Source: Lepidurus packardi (taxonomy: Eukaryota; Arthropoda; Branchiopoda; Notostraca; Triopsidae). Taken from it: a DNA stretch of 64,000 bases. The stretch covers positions 5,146,001 through 5,210,000 of the forward strand of contig JAKZAN010000007.1 of assembly GCA_023053545.1 (NCBI GenBank), given 5' to 3'. Position numbers and translations under genes: made by a program. Shown here piece by piece: positions 36,001 through 48,051 of the stretch. The notes beneath the pieces were generated by a model. That model was not told where the DNA came from, searched no databases, and saw only the letters and a program-made list of their open reading frames with translations. The stretch's first letter is position 1, and each line of letters starts with the position of its first letter.

Positions 36001-37823
36001 CCACTGGGATAAGTTGGGAATGGATAATTTTGCTATGGGAACCAATGCTGTAGTAGCGGTCGTCTCCTATACGGTAAAACTTGGCGATGGGATCTTATGT
36101 AAGGATTTAGTTTTAAGTTATGGTTATCTGTTTAGGGTTATGATATGGAAGATGCCATGGTCATAAACAGGTCAGCTTTGCAACGAGGTTTTGCGTATGG
36201 ACAAGTTTTTAAGTCAGAGTTTGTGGACTTGCGGGATCTAAGCACTGGAGGCGTCCCAGTAAGTTTCGCTTCATTAATCACACTATATAGAAATTATTAT
36301 GTTCTAGCGTACGGCCGTTTTTCAACGAGATCCTACGAACGCTGAGTTGGCAAACTTTTTGGACTTGGATGGACTTCCATTTCCTGGAACACCTTTGAAA
36401 AACGGTGATCCTTTCTATAGGTAACATACGATTATTTTTGGTTTTGTGTCCTTGATTGTTACTTTATTATTCGTTTTATATTCGTTATTTTCTAGTTATT
36501 TCGTTAAAGAAGAAGGGAAGTATGTGGTCGAGAAGTACAAGCATTCAGAGCAAGTATTTGTTGACAATATAAAGCTCTGCGGCTTAGAAACGCATGCTGA
36601 AGAATTGCGAAAGGTTTGCATCAGCTATAGGGTCCCTGTAAGTTGTTTTGTAATCCTGTTTTCGGAGGAGCTATATCTTTAAAAGCAATTTTTTTTTTTT
36701 TTAATTACAGCGTTATCCATCTGTGGGCGATAAATTCGCCAGTCGAGCAGGGCAGAAGGGTATTTGTTCCCAACAATGGCCCACTGAAGATCTTCCCTTT
36801 ACAGAAAGTGGACTAATCCCTGATATTGTTTTCAATCCTCATGGTTTCCCTTCGCGTATGACAATTGGTAAGTAATTTATTGGAGAGCTACGAATTGGAC
36901 TAGTTTCTTAATTTTTTTTTTCGAGTAAAGCTATGATGATCGAAAGCATGGCTGGAAAAGGAGGAGCTATTCATGGGATGGTCCATGATGCTACGCCTTT
37001 TAAATTCTCCGAAGATGATACGGCCATAGACTATTACGGTCGCATGCTTGAAGCGGGTAATTGGTTAAATTTGTTTTAGTTTGTCCGTTAAGTTTATCAA
37101 TTAATTTTTAGCCGGATATAACTATTATGGAACCGAGAAATTATACAGTGGAACAGACGGCCGAGAAATGAAAGCAGATATATTCTTTGGAATTGTCCAT
37201 TACCAGCGGTTACGACACATGGTTTCAGACAAGTTTCAGGTACAATATACTTGTTCGCCCCGCGAAACCAATTCTAAAAGGTTGCGTGTTGACCAAATGC
37301 AGGTTCGTAGCGTGGGGCCTGTGGACATTGTGACCCAGCAGCCAATCAAAGGTCGAAAACGAGGAGGAGGAGTCCGATTTGGTGAAATGGAACGCGACGC
37401 TTTGGTTTCTCATGGTACTTCGTTTTTGTTACACGATAGGCTCTTCCACTGCTCCGATAAATCCATGGTAAGTAAAGTGTTCACGTGATCATCATCCCAA
37501 CGGGGTGATGACGTCACTAGTGTGATGTTAGGGTCACAAGGCCTGTTTATTTATAGATACCGGTCTGAATACTAATTTCTACCGATTTTTTTTATTTCTA
37601 GGCTTATTTGTGTCGAGTTTGTGGATCGATATTGTCACCTATTTTAGAACTGCCTAAGAAGTTAAGCGCCTACAGTCGAGAATTGCCCCGGATTCCAGTT
37701 TGCAAGATGTGCAAAGATTGTGGGGATGTGCAAGAAATTGAATTGCCCCATGTCTTCAAGTTTTTGATTGCTCAGTTGGCGGCAGTGAACATTAAGGTTG
37801 CCATCAAATTAGTTGCTGCTTAA
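33047..37823 (+). CDS. POLR1B: RNA polymerase I second-largest subunit (RPA2)
   Basis: Forms half of the Pol I catalytic cleft that transcribes rRNA in the nucleolus. Twenty exons: 33047-33172, 33226-33363, 33442-33633, 33693-33932, 33985-34157, 34212-34675, 34766-34879, 34935-35063, 35126-35403, 35465-35671, 35732-35839, 35897-36073, 36136-36258, 36308-36420, 36496-36637, 36711-36867, 36931-37056, 37112-37239, 37303-37467, 37602-37823; total 1173 aa. Signature blocks include [99 protein letters not shown] and [13 protein letters not shown], plus a C-terminal zinc ribbon (CRVC and CKMCKDC). [15 protein letters not shown] and the extended zinc-ribbon tail match the Pol I subunit rather than RPB2 or RPC2. 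A second ATG at 33062 could also be the start. Intron 1 uses a GC donor. Introns are mostly 50-130 bp. Confidence 0.98.
33173..33225 (+). other. GC-AG intron in POLR1B
   Basis: Exon 1 ends ...AATAAG, followed by GCAAGA, and the intron ends TTTCTTCAG before DLAALGLPG. The nearest GT donors either create a stop at the junction or add unconserved residues, so a GC-AG intron of 53 bp is the simplest reading. Confidence 0.6.
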
Positions 37824-37848
37824 GGCCAAATGATTATGCAAATTTCGA

Positions 37849-37854
37849 AATAAA
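37849..37854 (+). terminator. putative polyadenylation signal for POLR1B
   Basis: AATAAA lies 26 bp after the POLR1B stop codon, inside the 180-bp gap to the convergent cytochrome c gene. Confidence 0.6.
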
Positions 37855-38003
37855 TACAATGATATAATGTAGATATAAATGTTAAAAAACAGTATTGATT
37901 TTCCACACCACGATAGGGTGACACAATCTATTACCGGAAATGATACACGCATACTAGGATGGTATGTTCACAATATTGTCTAGAACTTCACACCTAACAG
38001 TTT

Positions 38004-38407
38004 TCACTTGGTGGAGTCTTGTAAGTATGCAATGAGGTCGGCACGTTCATTGGGCTTTTTCAAACCGGCGAAGACCATTTTGGTGCCAGGGATGTATTTC
38101 TTGGGGTTTTCCAAATACTCGAAGAGGGTGTCTTGACCCCAGGTGATTCCTTTGGATTTGTTAGCATCAGTGTATACGTAACCGGAAGCTTGCCCCGTTT
38201 TACGGCCGAAGAGACCGTGCAAATTAGGGCCGGTTTTGTGTTTGCCGCCAGCCTCAACGGTGTGGCACTGAGCACAACGTTGGACGAACAACTATAGAAA
38301 GAGACGAATAAATTGTTAGGACTACAAATAAGAAATATAATAAAACTTATGAATGCAAAGATTTTTACCTTCTTGCCCTTTTCAACGTCACCGGCAGGTA
38401 CAACCAT
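38004..38407 (-). CDS. CYCS: Cytochrome c, mitochondrial electron carrier
   Basis: Soluble haem protein of the intermembrane space that carries electrons from complex III to IV and triggers apoptosome assembly. Exons: 38369-38407 and 38004-38291, total 108 aa. The haem-binding CAQCH is at residues 19-23 and the axial Met at 85 in [16 protein letters not shown]. The protein starts [13 protein letters not shown] and is strongly arthropod-like. A pyrimidine-rich tract ending in CAG nine bases upstream of the ATG indicates a 5' UTR intron, so a noncoding first exon probably lies further up (beyond 38430). The gene converges on POLR1B and is divergent from ELYS. Confidence 0.99.
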
Positions 38408-39206
38408 TGTAATAATCTGAAATAAAAAGCAAAAATAAAATAAACAGAAAGAAAGTTTACTTGAAATGAAACCTTCACTTATACATGAATCAGGGAAAAG
38501 AATTAAAACAGTGCCATCATTCTTCGCACGAAGTTTAGTCACAGGTACTTCCCGCTATGAAGTACACATGAAGTACGAATGACGTAACTACAGGTCGGCG
38601 CGCTTAACTTATGCAACACACATAGTAATTAATTTTTTGGTAGTCTAAAACCTTGTAATTTAACCTAATCAAGACTTGACACTTTCTCGTATTCGCGAAA
38701 TATGCTAGAATAATTAATGTGTTCCTTTGGTGTACTTCCTCCCACGAAAGGGAGGAGAGACACATCATGTGAAACAAGCTCGTCGATTAAGCAATAATTT
38801 TGGTAGCAAATAATTACTAAACTTAATTAACTATATATATATACCTGTAAAAGTTAGGGAGTTGCGAAAATCCAAAACTGCCCTTTTACAAGGTACTCTG
38901 CTTGCAACGATCTCCACGAAATGGGGAAGAACGACGGAAGAGGCGTCACTTACGTCGATAAGTCGGTGTCATTGGAGATTCTATTTTCTCATTGGTTGTA
39001 CCGATATCGGCGGTTTCTTATTTCGATATAAGGTGTGTCGATTTATTTTTGCTATCGTTTTCAATATCGAGCAACTCCTGTCAAAACTGCATGTGCGCGC
39101 AAAAGTACAGAAGCGGGGAAAAGTTGTATTTTAATAATAAAAGTTAGTACATCCATTCGCTTTGCTCATGAAGTGTAGAGAATAACCAAGAGTCGTTAGT
39201 ACCACG
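38408..39206. other. divergent region between cytochrome c and ELYS
   Basis: About 0.8 kb separate the two start codons. The part next to cytochrome c should contain its 5' UTR intron and noncoding exon. Low-complexity TA repeats occur near 38831-38843. No protein-coding segment is supported. Confidence 0.55.
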
Positions 39207-42200
39207 ATGGAAGCTATCGTTCAGAATCAGAAAATTACCAGTGCAGTTTCCCTTCCCGGACTGGTTGTCGATCAACTTCTCACGAATGATGACCACGAGA
39301 TATTAGCCGGGAAACTCAGAGAAAAAGAATTCTGGATTGCCAAAAACGGTTCTTTCTCCGTGTTAACCTCGGATGGCAAACTAATTGCCTCCAAAACTTT
39401 CGCTAGCAACATTTTTCAGGTGTGTAAGCTGACATGTGCAAGTTGTTCTGTTCTTTTTCTTTATTAAAACGTTTTTTTAATAGGTTTCCTGTGCTGCGGA
39501 GTACAATACGTCAATAGTATTTCTGGGTCTTCAAAGTGAATCTGGTGCTGGCTGTATTGGTCTTTATAATCTCAAAACGGGAAAAGTCCAAAAGACGTGG
39601 GAGCTTGTTCATAAAGTACTTTCATTAACAAAATTCCCCTTTCCTTAACAAAATTCTTTAACTGCTATTTGAATTATAGGTGACGTCGTTGACATTACTG
39701 AAGAGTGCATCAAGTACTCTAAAAACTATCCTAGGTTTGCAGAGGATTTTGCTGGTCGTAGGCAGTCAAGACGGCCACATCCTGTTGCTTGCGCTCACCA
39801 TTGGTGGCTCAGACCACGAAGGCAGAGATGAAGATGAAGAGGCGGATAATGATGATAGTTCAGTGCTCACCTACCTTGCTCTTAATGATCTTAAGCAAGA
39901 GAAGGTCTGGCCCGCTAATGCAGATCTTGCCTTGCCTTTAAATGGTAACAAGACTTAACATATAACTAAAGTATTAAATTCGAACTACTACGCATTTTGT
40001 TAATAGATTCTTCATACTATCGTAACGTTTTCGTCTATGGAAACAACAAAAACGACGCAAAACTTCCTGCAGCGGAAGTGTCTGTTACCAGTCTCTGTTC
40101 TCTACCCGCCACTGAGTCACTTCTGGTGGGTTTCAGTTTTGGAGGCTTTCAAATTTGGAATCTAGAAACCCTTACTCCTCTGTAAATAGAAAAAGTCAAG
40201 GAAAATACGAATATGAATCTAATGTATTTGTCGTGCGTAGATATGCTAGCCCATTCTCAGCTGACGCACTTCCTATTGTGAGTTTTGTATTCCAAGAACC
40301 AGAGGACGACCCGCGTAACTTTTGCTACGTTTGGGTAGTCCAGAGTGAAGCTGCAGTTGGTTCCTGTGCTTCTATGTACTCTCTGGGTTTTGCTCGGAAA
40401 TTCTGGGATGCTGAAGGCAAAGCGTATTATGAGGTAAACGGTCAAATTTTCTCGTTGTTTCGGAGTCTTGATGTAATTCTTACTAGGATTTGCAATCGTG
40501 TAACTTGCGGTTAGAAATCGATGTTGATGCAGTGTTTTCAGATATGGACCTTCTTGATCAAGGGGATTGCAAGCTGATATCTTCCACGAGTATCCAGCCG
40601 CCACCGTTTATGGAGTCGGATGAAAGTAAGAAAACATAAAAAAAAAAAGATGAAAAAATAAACAGAAAAAATAATTATCCAAATTACTGTAGGTCGATCT
40701 CCTGTGTTAAGTCAGTCATTGTTCGTATGGGAAGTGAAAGGCGAAAGCATTTCGTACTATGCGACACTTTTCGACCTGAATCAATGGTACCATGCGCAGA
40801 TGCCAAATGTGTGGAAGTTTGAACCCAACGTTCTGTGCCCTTTTATGGGATTCTTTCATATTCAGTTGGAATCTTACCAGCGAGTAATAACTGCTTGGCC
40901 CAAAAACGACAGTTTAGCTTGGTTTGAGACCAAAGCCAAACAAGAAGAATTTTCATATCCTTCGGCATTGGCTTACGGTAATTGCTATTTGTAGCATATT
41001 AAGGACCTTAATGTAACATATGTCTGTGTTAAAGATCTTGTGGTGTTGGTCAGAGGTGGAATTTTGACCTGCAAGTTCGATGGTTTGCAATTAAGCTTGC
41101 TAAATAAGATGAAAACCGAAGGTCCTGTCTTGCTTCTTCAACCTAGCGATTTCTACTGTAAAGCGATCAAGGCCGGTTTGCTTCCTGAAGCCACGGAATT
41201 GCTGACTCAGGTGGACGAACGATTGAAAGGCCAATAATTAGACATGGATTGACAGATTTCGTTGTATTTTAGAAGGGAATCAGAGAAGTTCTGCTCACAA
41301 TGGCCTTAGATTACGGTCGGCTTCCCTTTTTGAAAGATTGCGTTGCGCAATGGGCAGATGGTTCCTATACAGGGTCAGGGTGTTCCCTCGCTTTCCTCGA
41401 CCAATGGGCGTGGTCAAGTTTGGCACAAGCCAAGCAGGCTTGGGATAAAACTAGTGAGATTGGAAATCTTCGAGTCTTGTTAAGTAGTTGACAAAATTCT
41501 TTCTAGGTTCCTGTTTGTATGATGAGTCTAACGAGCTAGATGATTTGAAGAGGGATGATCTTCATGCTATTTCAGCCAACGTAAATAACCTCGCTACACT
41601 TTTGTCCCTGATTTGCGACTATGCCAAGAAACACTACGAATATGGTAAATTTCAATTCGGTTTATTTAATCAAAAACAAGTTTAAATTCTATAATTTGCA
41701 GATAATTTACAAAAGGAATGCAAAGTCCAAGCTGCGGAATTGCTTGGCACATTCTGTAAGACTGTATTGTGGTTCGTTTACGCAGGCTTGCTGCCCGAAC
41801 ACTCGGAAGAAGCCGGAAAAAAATCGTTGTCTTTTCCCAAACGAGAGTTAACAGAGTATTATACCAACAAGTAATAAATACCGAGTTATTCATTCGTTTT
41901 TTTATGTTTTAATACTTATCTCTTTGGTAGGCGCAGAAAATTGGAACAACTAAGCAGTAATGTCCAAGCCAGTGACGTCTTGTTAGTAGACGTTTTGGTG
42001 CGTGAAGGAGAAAACAGTTTAGGTTCCGTTTGGAAAGATTTCGGAGGAAAGTCAGATCTTTATCCCCCGCCTTCGTACGAAGCGTTGTTGGCTGGCTATT
42101 TGAATGGCGAAGAAGACATTGTCACCAAGCATCGTGTGGTCCAGTATTTGTTCTTAGACTTGGCTTCCATACGGACTGATGAACGGTATATTCCTCATGG

Positions 42201-45200
42201 CTAAAAAAAAATAACTAAGATAAAGCTCGGCGTTTGATGCAGGTATTTGGAACAAATTGAGCATCTCATCACTTTCCCATCGAGTTATTCACTTAGTCCG
42301 AGCGTTATTAAACTGACTCAAGCGTTTTGGCTTTTGGACCATCAAGATTTTGAAGTAATTTGTATTAAGGACTGTTTGGCGGGGTTATTAATCAATAATT
42401 CTTGTAGGAATCGCTAACTGTACTATTAGATCCTTTGGTTTTACCCACTGACATTACTCCGGAGCAGCACAAAGCTGTAGTAAAAGCGTTTTTGTACCAA
42501 GGGCACCCCAGATTGGCTCTCAAATACTCAACGTTACGTAAACTTCCAAATGTTGATACCGAACAAACTAGGTACGATTCTCATGTTTCTCTCTTGTTTT
42601 TTAATGATAGATTTCATATCCTATTATTTCTGCATGTAGACTTCACCTGACCGTATTGTTGGCCTGCGGATTGATCACAGATGCCTTGCAGTATCGTAGA
42701 ATTCACGCTTCGCGAGACAAAGATCAGGATTTGTTACATCACTTTTTCGAAGGTATGTTAGTTGCCTTTTATATGTCGAGTTTCATTAAACTCTTTTTCT
42801 TTTAGGTTGTCACGAGCTCCATAAGCTCCATTTGGTACTTCAGCTGCCTTTGAATGCTGACGAGGAAGAAAGTTTGATAGCATTCCTGAGTAAAATCAAC
42901 ACGCTTAGTTCCAAGGAACTCTTGCTTATGTTTTACCTTCAAAGATCCAGGTAAGAAAACTGACCCTGTTTTTCTAGTAAAAATCTGTGATAAATATTGT
43001 CTTAATTAAATAGGTTCGCTGAAGTAAATGCATTGCACATTTCCATGAATCGCGGTTGGCCCGCGTTTGATCCATGGAGCAAGGACAAGCAAGTTATGCG
43101 AAACACCATAGTAAGCGGTTATTTACAGGTATTGCCTCAACTTACCACCAAGTTAGCTACGCTTCCAACTACGCAATTAACAAACACCACGCAAGGTAAG
43201 AGTTTGTACGCTTTGTCTGAAGTTAGTTTAGATATTTAGGATTTTTGCATTACTATAGAAAAACGGCCATACCCCCTCTCGAAAACAGTAAAACCTTCCT
43301 CGGCAGCAGTGTACACGAATTCAGGCTTGATTTGCCAAGCATTGGAAAAAGCGAGAGTTACTTGGTCCAGAAAAGCCATGGAAACACAGACGCCTTTCCG
43401 AAAGCGTAAGACGGTGGCTCCAACTTTGGATTCCGTACCTTTCATATGCAGTCTACTAACGCCAAGAGGCAAGGATACTAGTATGGATTTGAATGACGAG
43501 GAACAACCCAACGCTAAAAGACAGCGATTAAGTCACTACGAACCAGCAGAACATCACAAATCCAAAAGGTAAGCGCGACGGTTTCATAATGTGTTCTGGT
43601 TTGAAAACGAAACTTGATGTTTTGTTACAGACTGTCGCTATTAAACGAAGAAGTGCGGACATTACTGAGAACTCCTCCAGTGATCAAACGGAAGAGCAGT
43701 TCGCTATACGCCACTACGCTGTCGATATCTACTACACCACATTCATCAATCCTCAAGGTTAATTTACATTTTATTATTATTTATATTTTATTGTTTGTAC
43801 TTCATTTATTTATATTTTATTAATTTAAATTTGCGTTCTGGTCTTTTTATTCCTTTCATATCTGTAGGCCAAACCTGCTAGTTTAATTGAAGAAGATCAA
43901 GAACCTTCCATCATTAGCCATGGTATTGTAAATTAAAAGAGTTTCGTGATTTGTATTTTCATATTCCTTTTCTTTTAGTAACCGAAACGTCAAAACAATT
44001 ACGGTTTGAGTTGCCTAGGCCTGACCTTGATGCCAGTGATGCCACTGCAAACCAAACCTTAGCCAGTGTAGCTGAATTCGATGAGTCTCTAGCCGAAGTT
44101 TCCATGGAACAAACCTCTGCACAGCGAGCTGCTGATGAATCACTAAACGCAATTACGACATCTGCCAATCAATCGGCCGCAGACGAATTTGTCAGCTTCG
44201 AAGACGTGTCCGGTTCTAGCAAAGATTTGGAGGAAACCAACGTGTCTACCGAATCCGAGCAGGCGATTCCTCTAGAAGAAGATTCTGATCGCACTGTAGA
44301 GAGCGTTGAAATGGACAGCTCTCTCCAGACAACTGAAGATAGGACGCCTGAAGTTGTAGAGACCCGCACAGACAAATTGTTAGGAGAACATCTGCAGGAA
44401 ATAGAAGAAGAGGACCACATCGATAACCATGCTGAAGAGCAAGAGGAGCTAGAAGAAGAAGAGGAAGAGGGAGAAGAAGAAGAATTGTCTGAGGAAAAAC
44501 CCCAGTACCGCGTTGACGCCCAGTGTCAAGATAAAAAGTCAACTGATAATGAAAGTGATGATGATATTGTTGTGCTCAATAGCAGCGAAGACGAAGAAGA
44601 CAGCGAAAGTAAGTCTTTTGGAGCAGCCAGAGAGGACTACGAAGAAACTGATCTCGGTCAAGAGAATGAATACGAGGAAGATTCTGAAGACGACGAAAGT
44701 GAGGAAGGCACTACGTCTGAAGACTCCTGTACCGGCATTCCGGTGGCTGTCCAGTCCAGCGAGCAGATATTTGAGGCGAATCGTATCCATTTTGACGTTT
44801 CTGAGTGTGAATCAGAAGAAACGGAGCAGGAACACCTTGCAGAAGAAGGCGAGAAAGCAAAAGAAGATTACCTTGTAGCAGAAGCAGACGAGAATACAAT
44901 GGAAAGGGACACTAGCGGCAGCAAGCAGCTGAAGCTCAATTTGGAAGAATCGATTTTGGAAGAAGAGTCCCCTAAAAACGTCAACCAGTCGATTTCTGAA
45001 GAGCCGGAGGTCTTGAACAGTACTAAGGATGATTCGAGTGTTTCCGAAGATATTTACGAAGGTTTGGAAGACGTAGAAGTCGAGCAGAAAGAACCAGAGG
45101 CGCAAAGTAATGAGGAGACAGAGGCTGGGATAGAAGAAACAACAGAACCGCGAGAGAAAATTGCATCCGAAGTTAGGGAAACCGTTATTCTTGTGGAAAA

Positions 45201-48051
45201 GCAGTCTACTAGCCAAGGCAGAACCGAAGTAATTGAGCGTGGAAAGCTAACGTTTGGTAGTCCGCGTTTGGTCTTTTCTGAGATTCAATCAGAGGGCGAA
45301 AATGAAGAAGCTGAAAATAAAAGTAACGAGGAGCTGGAGATTGGTATAGCGGAAACAAAAGAACCGCAAGAGGTAATTGTATCCGAAGTGGAAGTTAGGG
45401 AAACCGTTGTTGTTGTTGAAAAGCAGGCTACTAGCCAAGACACAGCTGAAGCAATTGAAGAGCTTCAAAAGAGAACATTTGATAGTCAAAGGTTGGTCTT
45501 TACCGAGACGGATTCTGATGGCGAAAATGGTGAAGCTGAAAATAAAAGTAACGAGGAGCTGGAGACTGGTATAGCGGAAACAAAAGAACCGCAAGAGGTA
45601 ATTGTATCCGAAGTGGAAGTTAGGGAAACCGTTGTTGTTGTTGAAAAGCAGGCTACAAGCCAAGACACAGCTGAAACAATTGAAGAGCTTCGAAAGAAAA
45701 CATTTGATAGTCAAAGGTTGGTCTTTACCGAGACGGATTCTGAGAGCGAAAATGATGAAGCTGACAATGTTTTTCTGTCTACTACGGAAATGGAATCGCA
45801 GTCTGTCCAGGGAGAGGAACAAGTGTCAGATACAAAAGACATGGCTGAAGAGGTCGTTGAAGAATTCAAGGAAACCATAGAAACCCAGGAGGCAATGGAA
45901 GAAAGCGTCGTCGAAATTGTACCAGATGATGGGGCATCCACTATTAGTGCGATTACTATTGAAAATGCCACTGAAAAAAGCGAAGAATCACCTAAATTGG
46001 AGGTTAAGTCTGTGGAATCTTCGCACGAGCCGAAACCCAGAGAAAATTTGGCTGTGCCTTCTTTACAAAAGTCTATACAAGCCTCTGAAACCGAGCAAAC
46101 GTTTGAGGAAGAAACGCCTGCAAATATTGAGATAATTTCGCCTGATAAACAAGAAAATGATGAGTCCGTGGTAGAGATATCTTCCAGTGCAGACCAATCA
46201 AAAAGCTCTGAAATTGAGCCTTCAGGCGAAGAAGGCTCACCAAACATTCCTTCGAGAGAACAAACAGACAAACTTCAAATCGGGCAAGCAGAAGAACCGA
46301 TTTCGACAGATATATTCTCGATAGATACGTCAGGAGATACAAAAGTCCAGGAAATCAAACTGCAGACACAAATCGTAACCAGACCAGTCTCTTCTCCGAT
46401 TCACACTGACGCTGTGTTAGAACCAACAGTAGATGCTCGTACTGAACAAGATCGGGAAAGTTCGCCTGTTTTTGTCGCTTCAGAAGATGCACCAGAAGAG
46501 TCCGACACCGTCTCTGTCACCAAGAAAGTTCCACAAAGGCGCAGTTTGCGCAAAGCTTCCTTAGATGAGGTTACACCACGCACTCCGACACGCAGGAGCC
46601 GCCGAAGTTCAGTAGCAATCGGGGAAGTATCACCTGAGCCGATCGCAACGGATGTTTCGGCTATCAGAACTCCAGGGCGTGTTCAGACCAGATCCGCATC
46701 ACGCAATTCAATGACTGGGACTCCGGAGCCGCATCGAGCTCTACACAGACGTAGCACTACCCCATCTCGAGAAGTAATACTCTCCAGTTCCCAACAAACT
46801 TCAGAAGACGTGTTTGAACTTCAGCTGGAGACTTCCGTCAGCAAGTCTAGACGGACGCCCACCCGCGAAATGCGCAGCTTGCGTGAATCTACACCATTGC
46901 GCGATGAGGAACCGTCGCCTGAAAAAATTCTCAAGCGCTTGCGTCGCACTCCTACACGTGAAGCTCAGGTAAAAGAGACCGATACGGGTGCTAGGGTTAG
47001 AGGATCATCCGAATCTCATGATTCGGTCCAGCCATCTCCGTTACGCCATGTTTCCTTGCGGTTGGTGCGCGATTCATCCCCTGATAGCGTAGCGAGTGGC
47101 TCTTCTGAAGTCTTGTCAACTTCACACTATGCTTTGCGTTCTCGCTCCTCGCCAGCCATCCAAATGCTGCGGTCATCTGACATTTCACCGCCTTGTACTC
47201 GTACGCGGACGCGACAGACGTCAGAAACGTCGTCGGGCAAAATGAGCCCTGTACCTAGTACTAGCACGGGGATCACACGACGCTCTAGTAAGAAGGCGAC
47301 CAAACTACATGACGAAGAGGATCTAAACGAAAACGAAGAAGTTGAACCGGAGCACAAAGTCAAAGGTCGCAAACAACGCAGGAGCAGCAGTACTAAGCGT
47401 ACTAATTTAGATAGAAGTCAAGGCTCAATTGATCTGTCGATTCTTGAAAGGCCACCTTCGCGTACGCGTGGAGGCTCACTAGTAGAAATTCGTGAGACCG
47501 AAGAGGGTGGCGGTGATTCGGATGAGTCCGTACTTTCGGTCTCGTCCGTGGCTTCGGAGCCCGTTCGAAAAAGACAGCGGAAAATACCAGACTCGGATTC
47601 GCGAGACGAAAATGAAGTGGACCATCCGCCGGTACTGAAGCGGCAGCGAGCTGCCTCTGAGGAACCACAGGTACAGTCCTTGTTCTTAGAGTTAATTTGG
47701 AGCAAATATGTATGTTTCTTGTGTTCACAGCAAGCTACCCGGCGTTCTTTGCGCCCGCGTAAATCCATATTGCTGCAACCGTCTGGATTGGAACCGATTC
47801 CAGAAGCCGATAGTCAAGTTGGAAGCCAATTGGGTGCCATCCCGAAAAGGTCGCAAGATCTAAGGTTCGTATCTTGAATTTGGAATGGAAAGAAATAATG
47901 ACTGTTTCTGTATACAATATGCCTTAGTGAGGATAAGAGGGGAGAGAGCAGCACCGGTAAAAGTGGTAAACGAGTTAGAAGACAACCGAAGCTCCGACTA
48001 CCTAAGAAAAGGCAAACCATGCAACTTAGATCGAAGGATTCCCTGGAGTGA
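39207..48051 (+). CDS. AHCTF1: ELYS/AHCTF1-like nucleoporin (chromatin-binding pore assembly factor)
   Basis: ELYS binds chromatin after mitosis and recruits the Nup107-160 complex to start nuclear pore assembly. Twenty-three exons with consistent phases give 2492 aa: 39207-39419, 39484-39615, 39680-39944, 40007-40181, 40241-40433, 40487-40625, 40693-40977, 41035-41210, 41273-41453, 41507-41644, 41702-41870, 41931-42185, 42243-42354, 42408-42571, 42640-42752, 42806-42950, 43014-43195, 43259-43568, 43631-43757, 43868-43922, 43979-47670, 47731-47864, 47928-48051. Residues 1 to about 480 look like the N-terminal beta-propeller (GFSFGGFQIWNLE, FVFQEPEDDPRNFCYVWVVQ). A helical ELYS region follows (DFYCKAIKAGLLPEATELL; KAFLYQGHPRLALKYS). 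The 3.7-kb exon 21 encodes a very acidic disordered tail with a 75-residue repeat, then a basic part rich in TPTR-type motifs and a lysine/arginine-rich end, as expected for chromatin contact. The tail itself is poorly conserved, so identity rests on the N-terminal half. Confidence 0.9.
45100..45765 (+). repeat. 75-residue tandem repeat inside the ELYS coding exon
   Basis: Two nearly identical 225-bp copies start at 45316 and 45541 (shared NKSNEELE, GIAETKEPQEVIVSEVEVRE, VEKQATSQDTAE and FDSQRLVFTET). A more diverged third copy starts at about 45106 (NEETEAGIEETTEPREK). The reading frame is preserved through all copies. Confidence 0.9.

Noticed and set aside
44246-45822. Long minus-strand frames opposite ELYS exon 21
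   Set aside because: Antisense of Glu-rich codons gives Ser/Phe/Leu-rich open frames. No independent support, and the plus strand carries a continuous gene.
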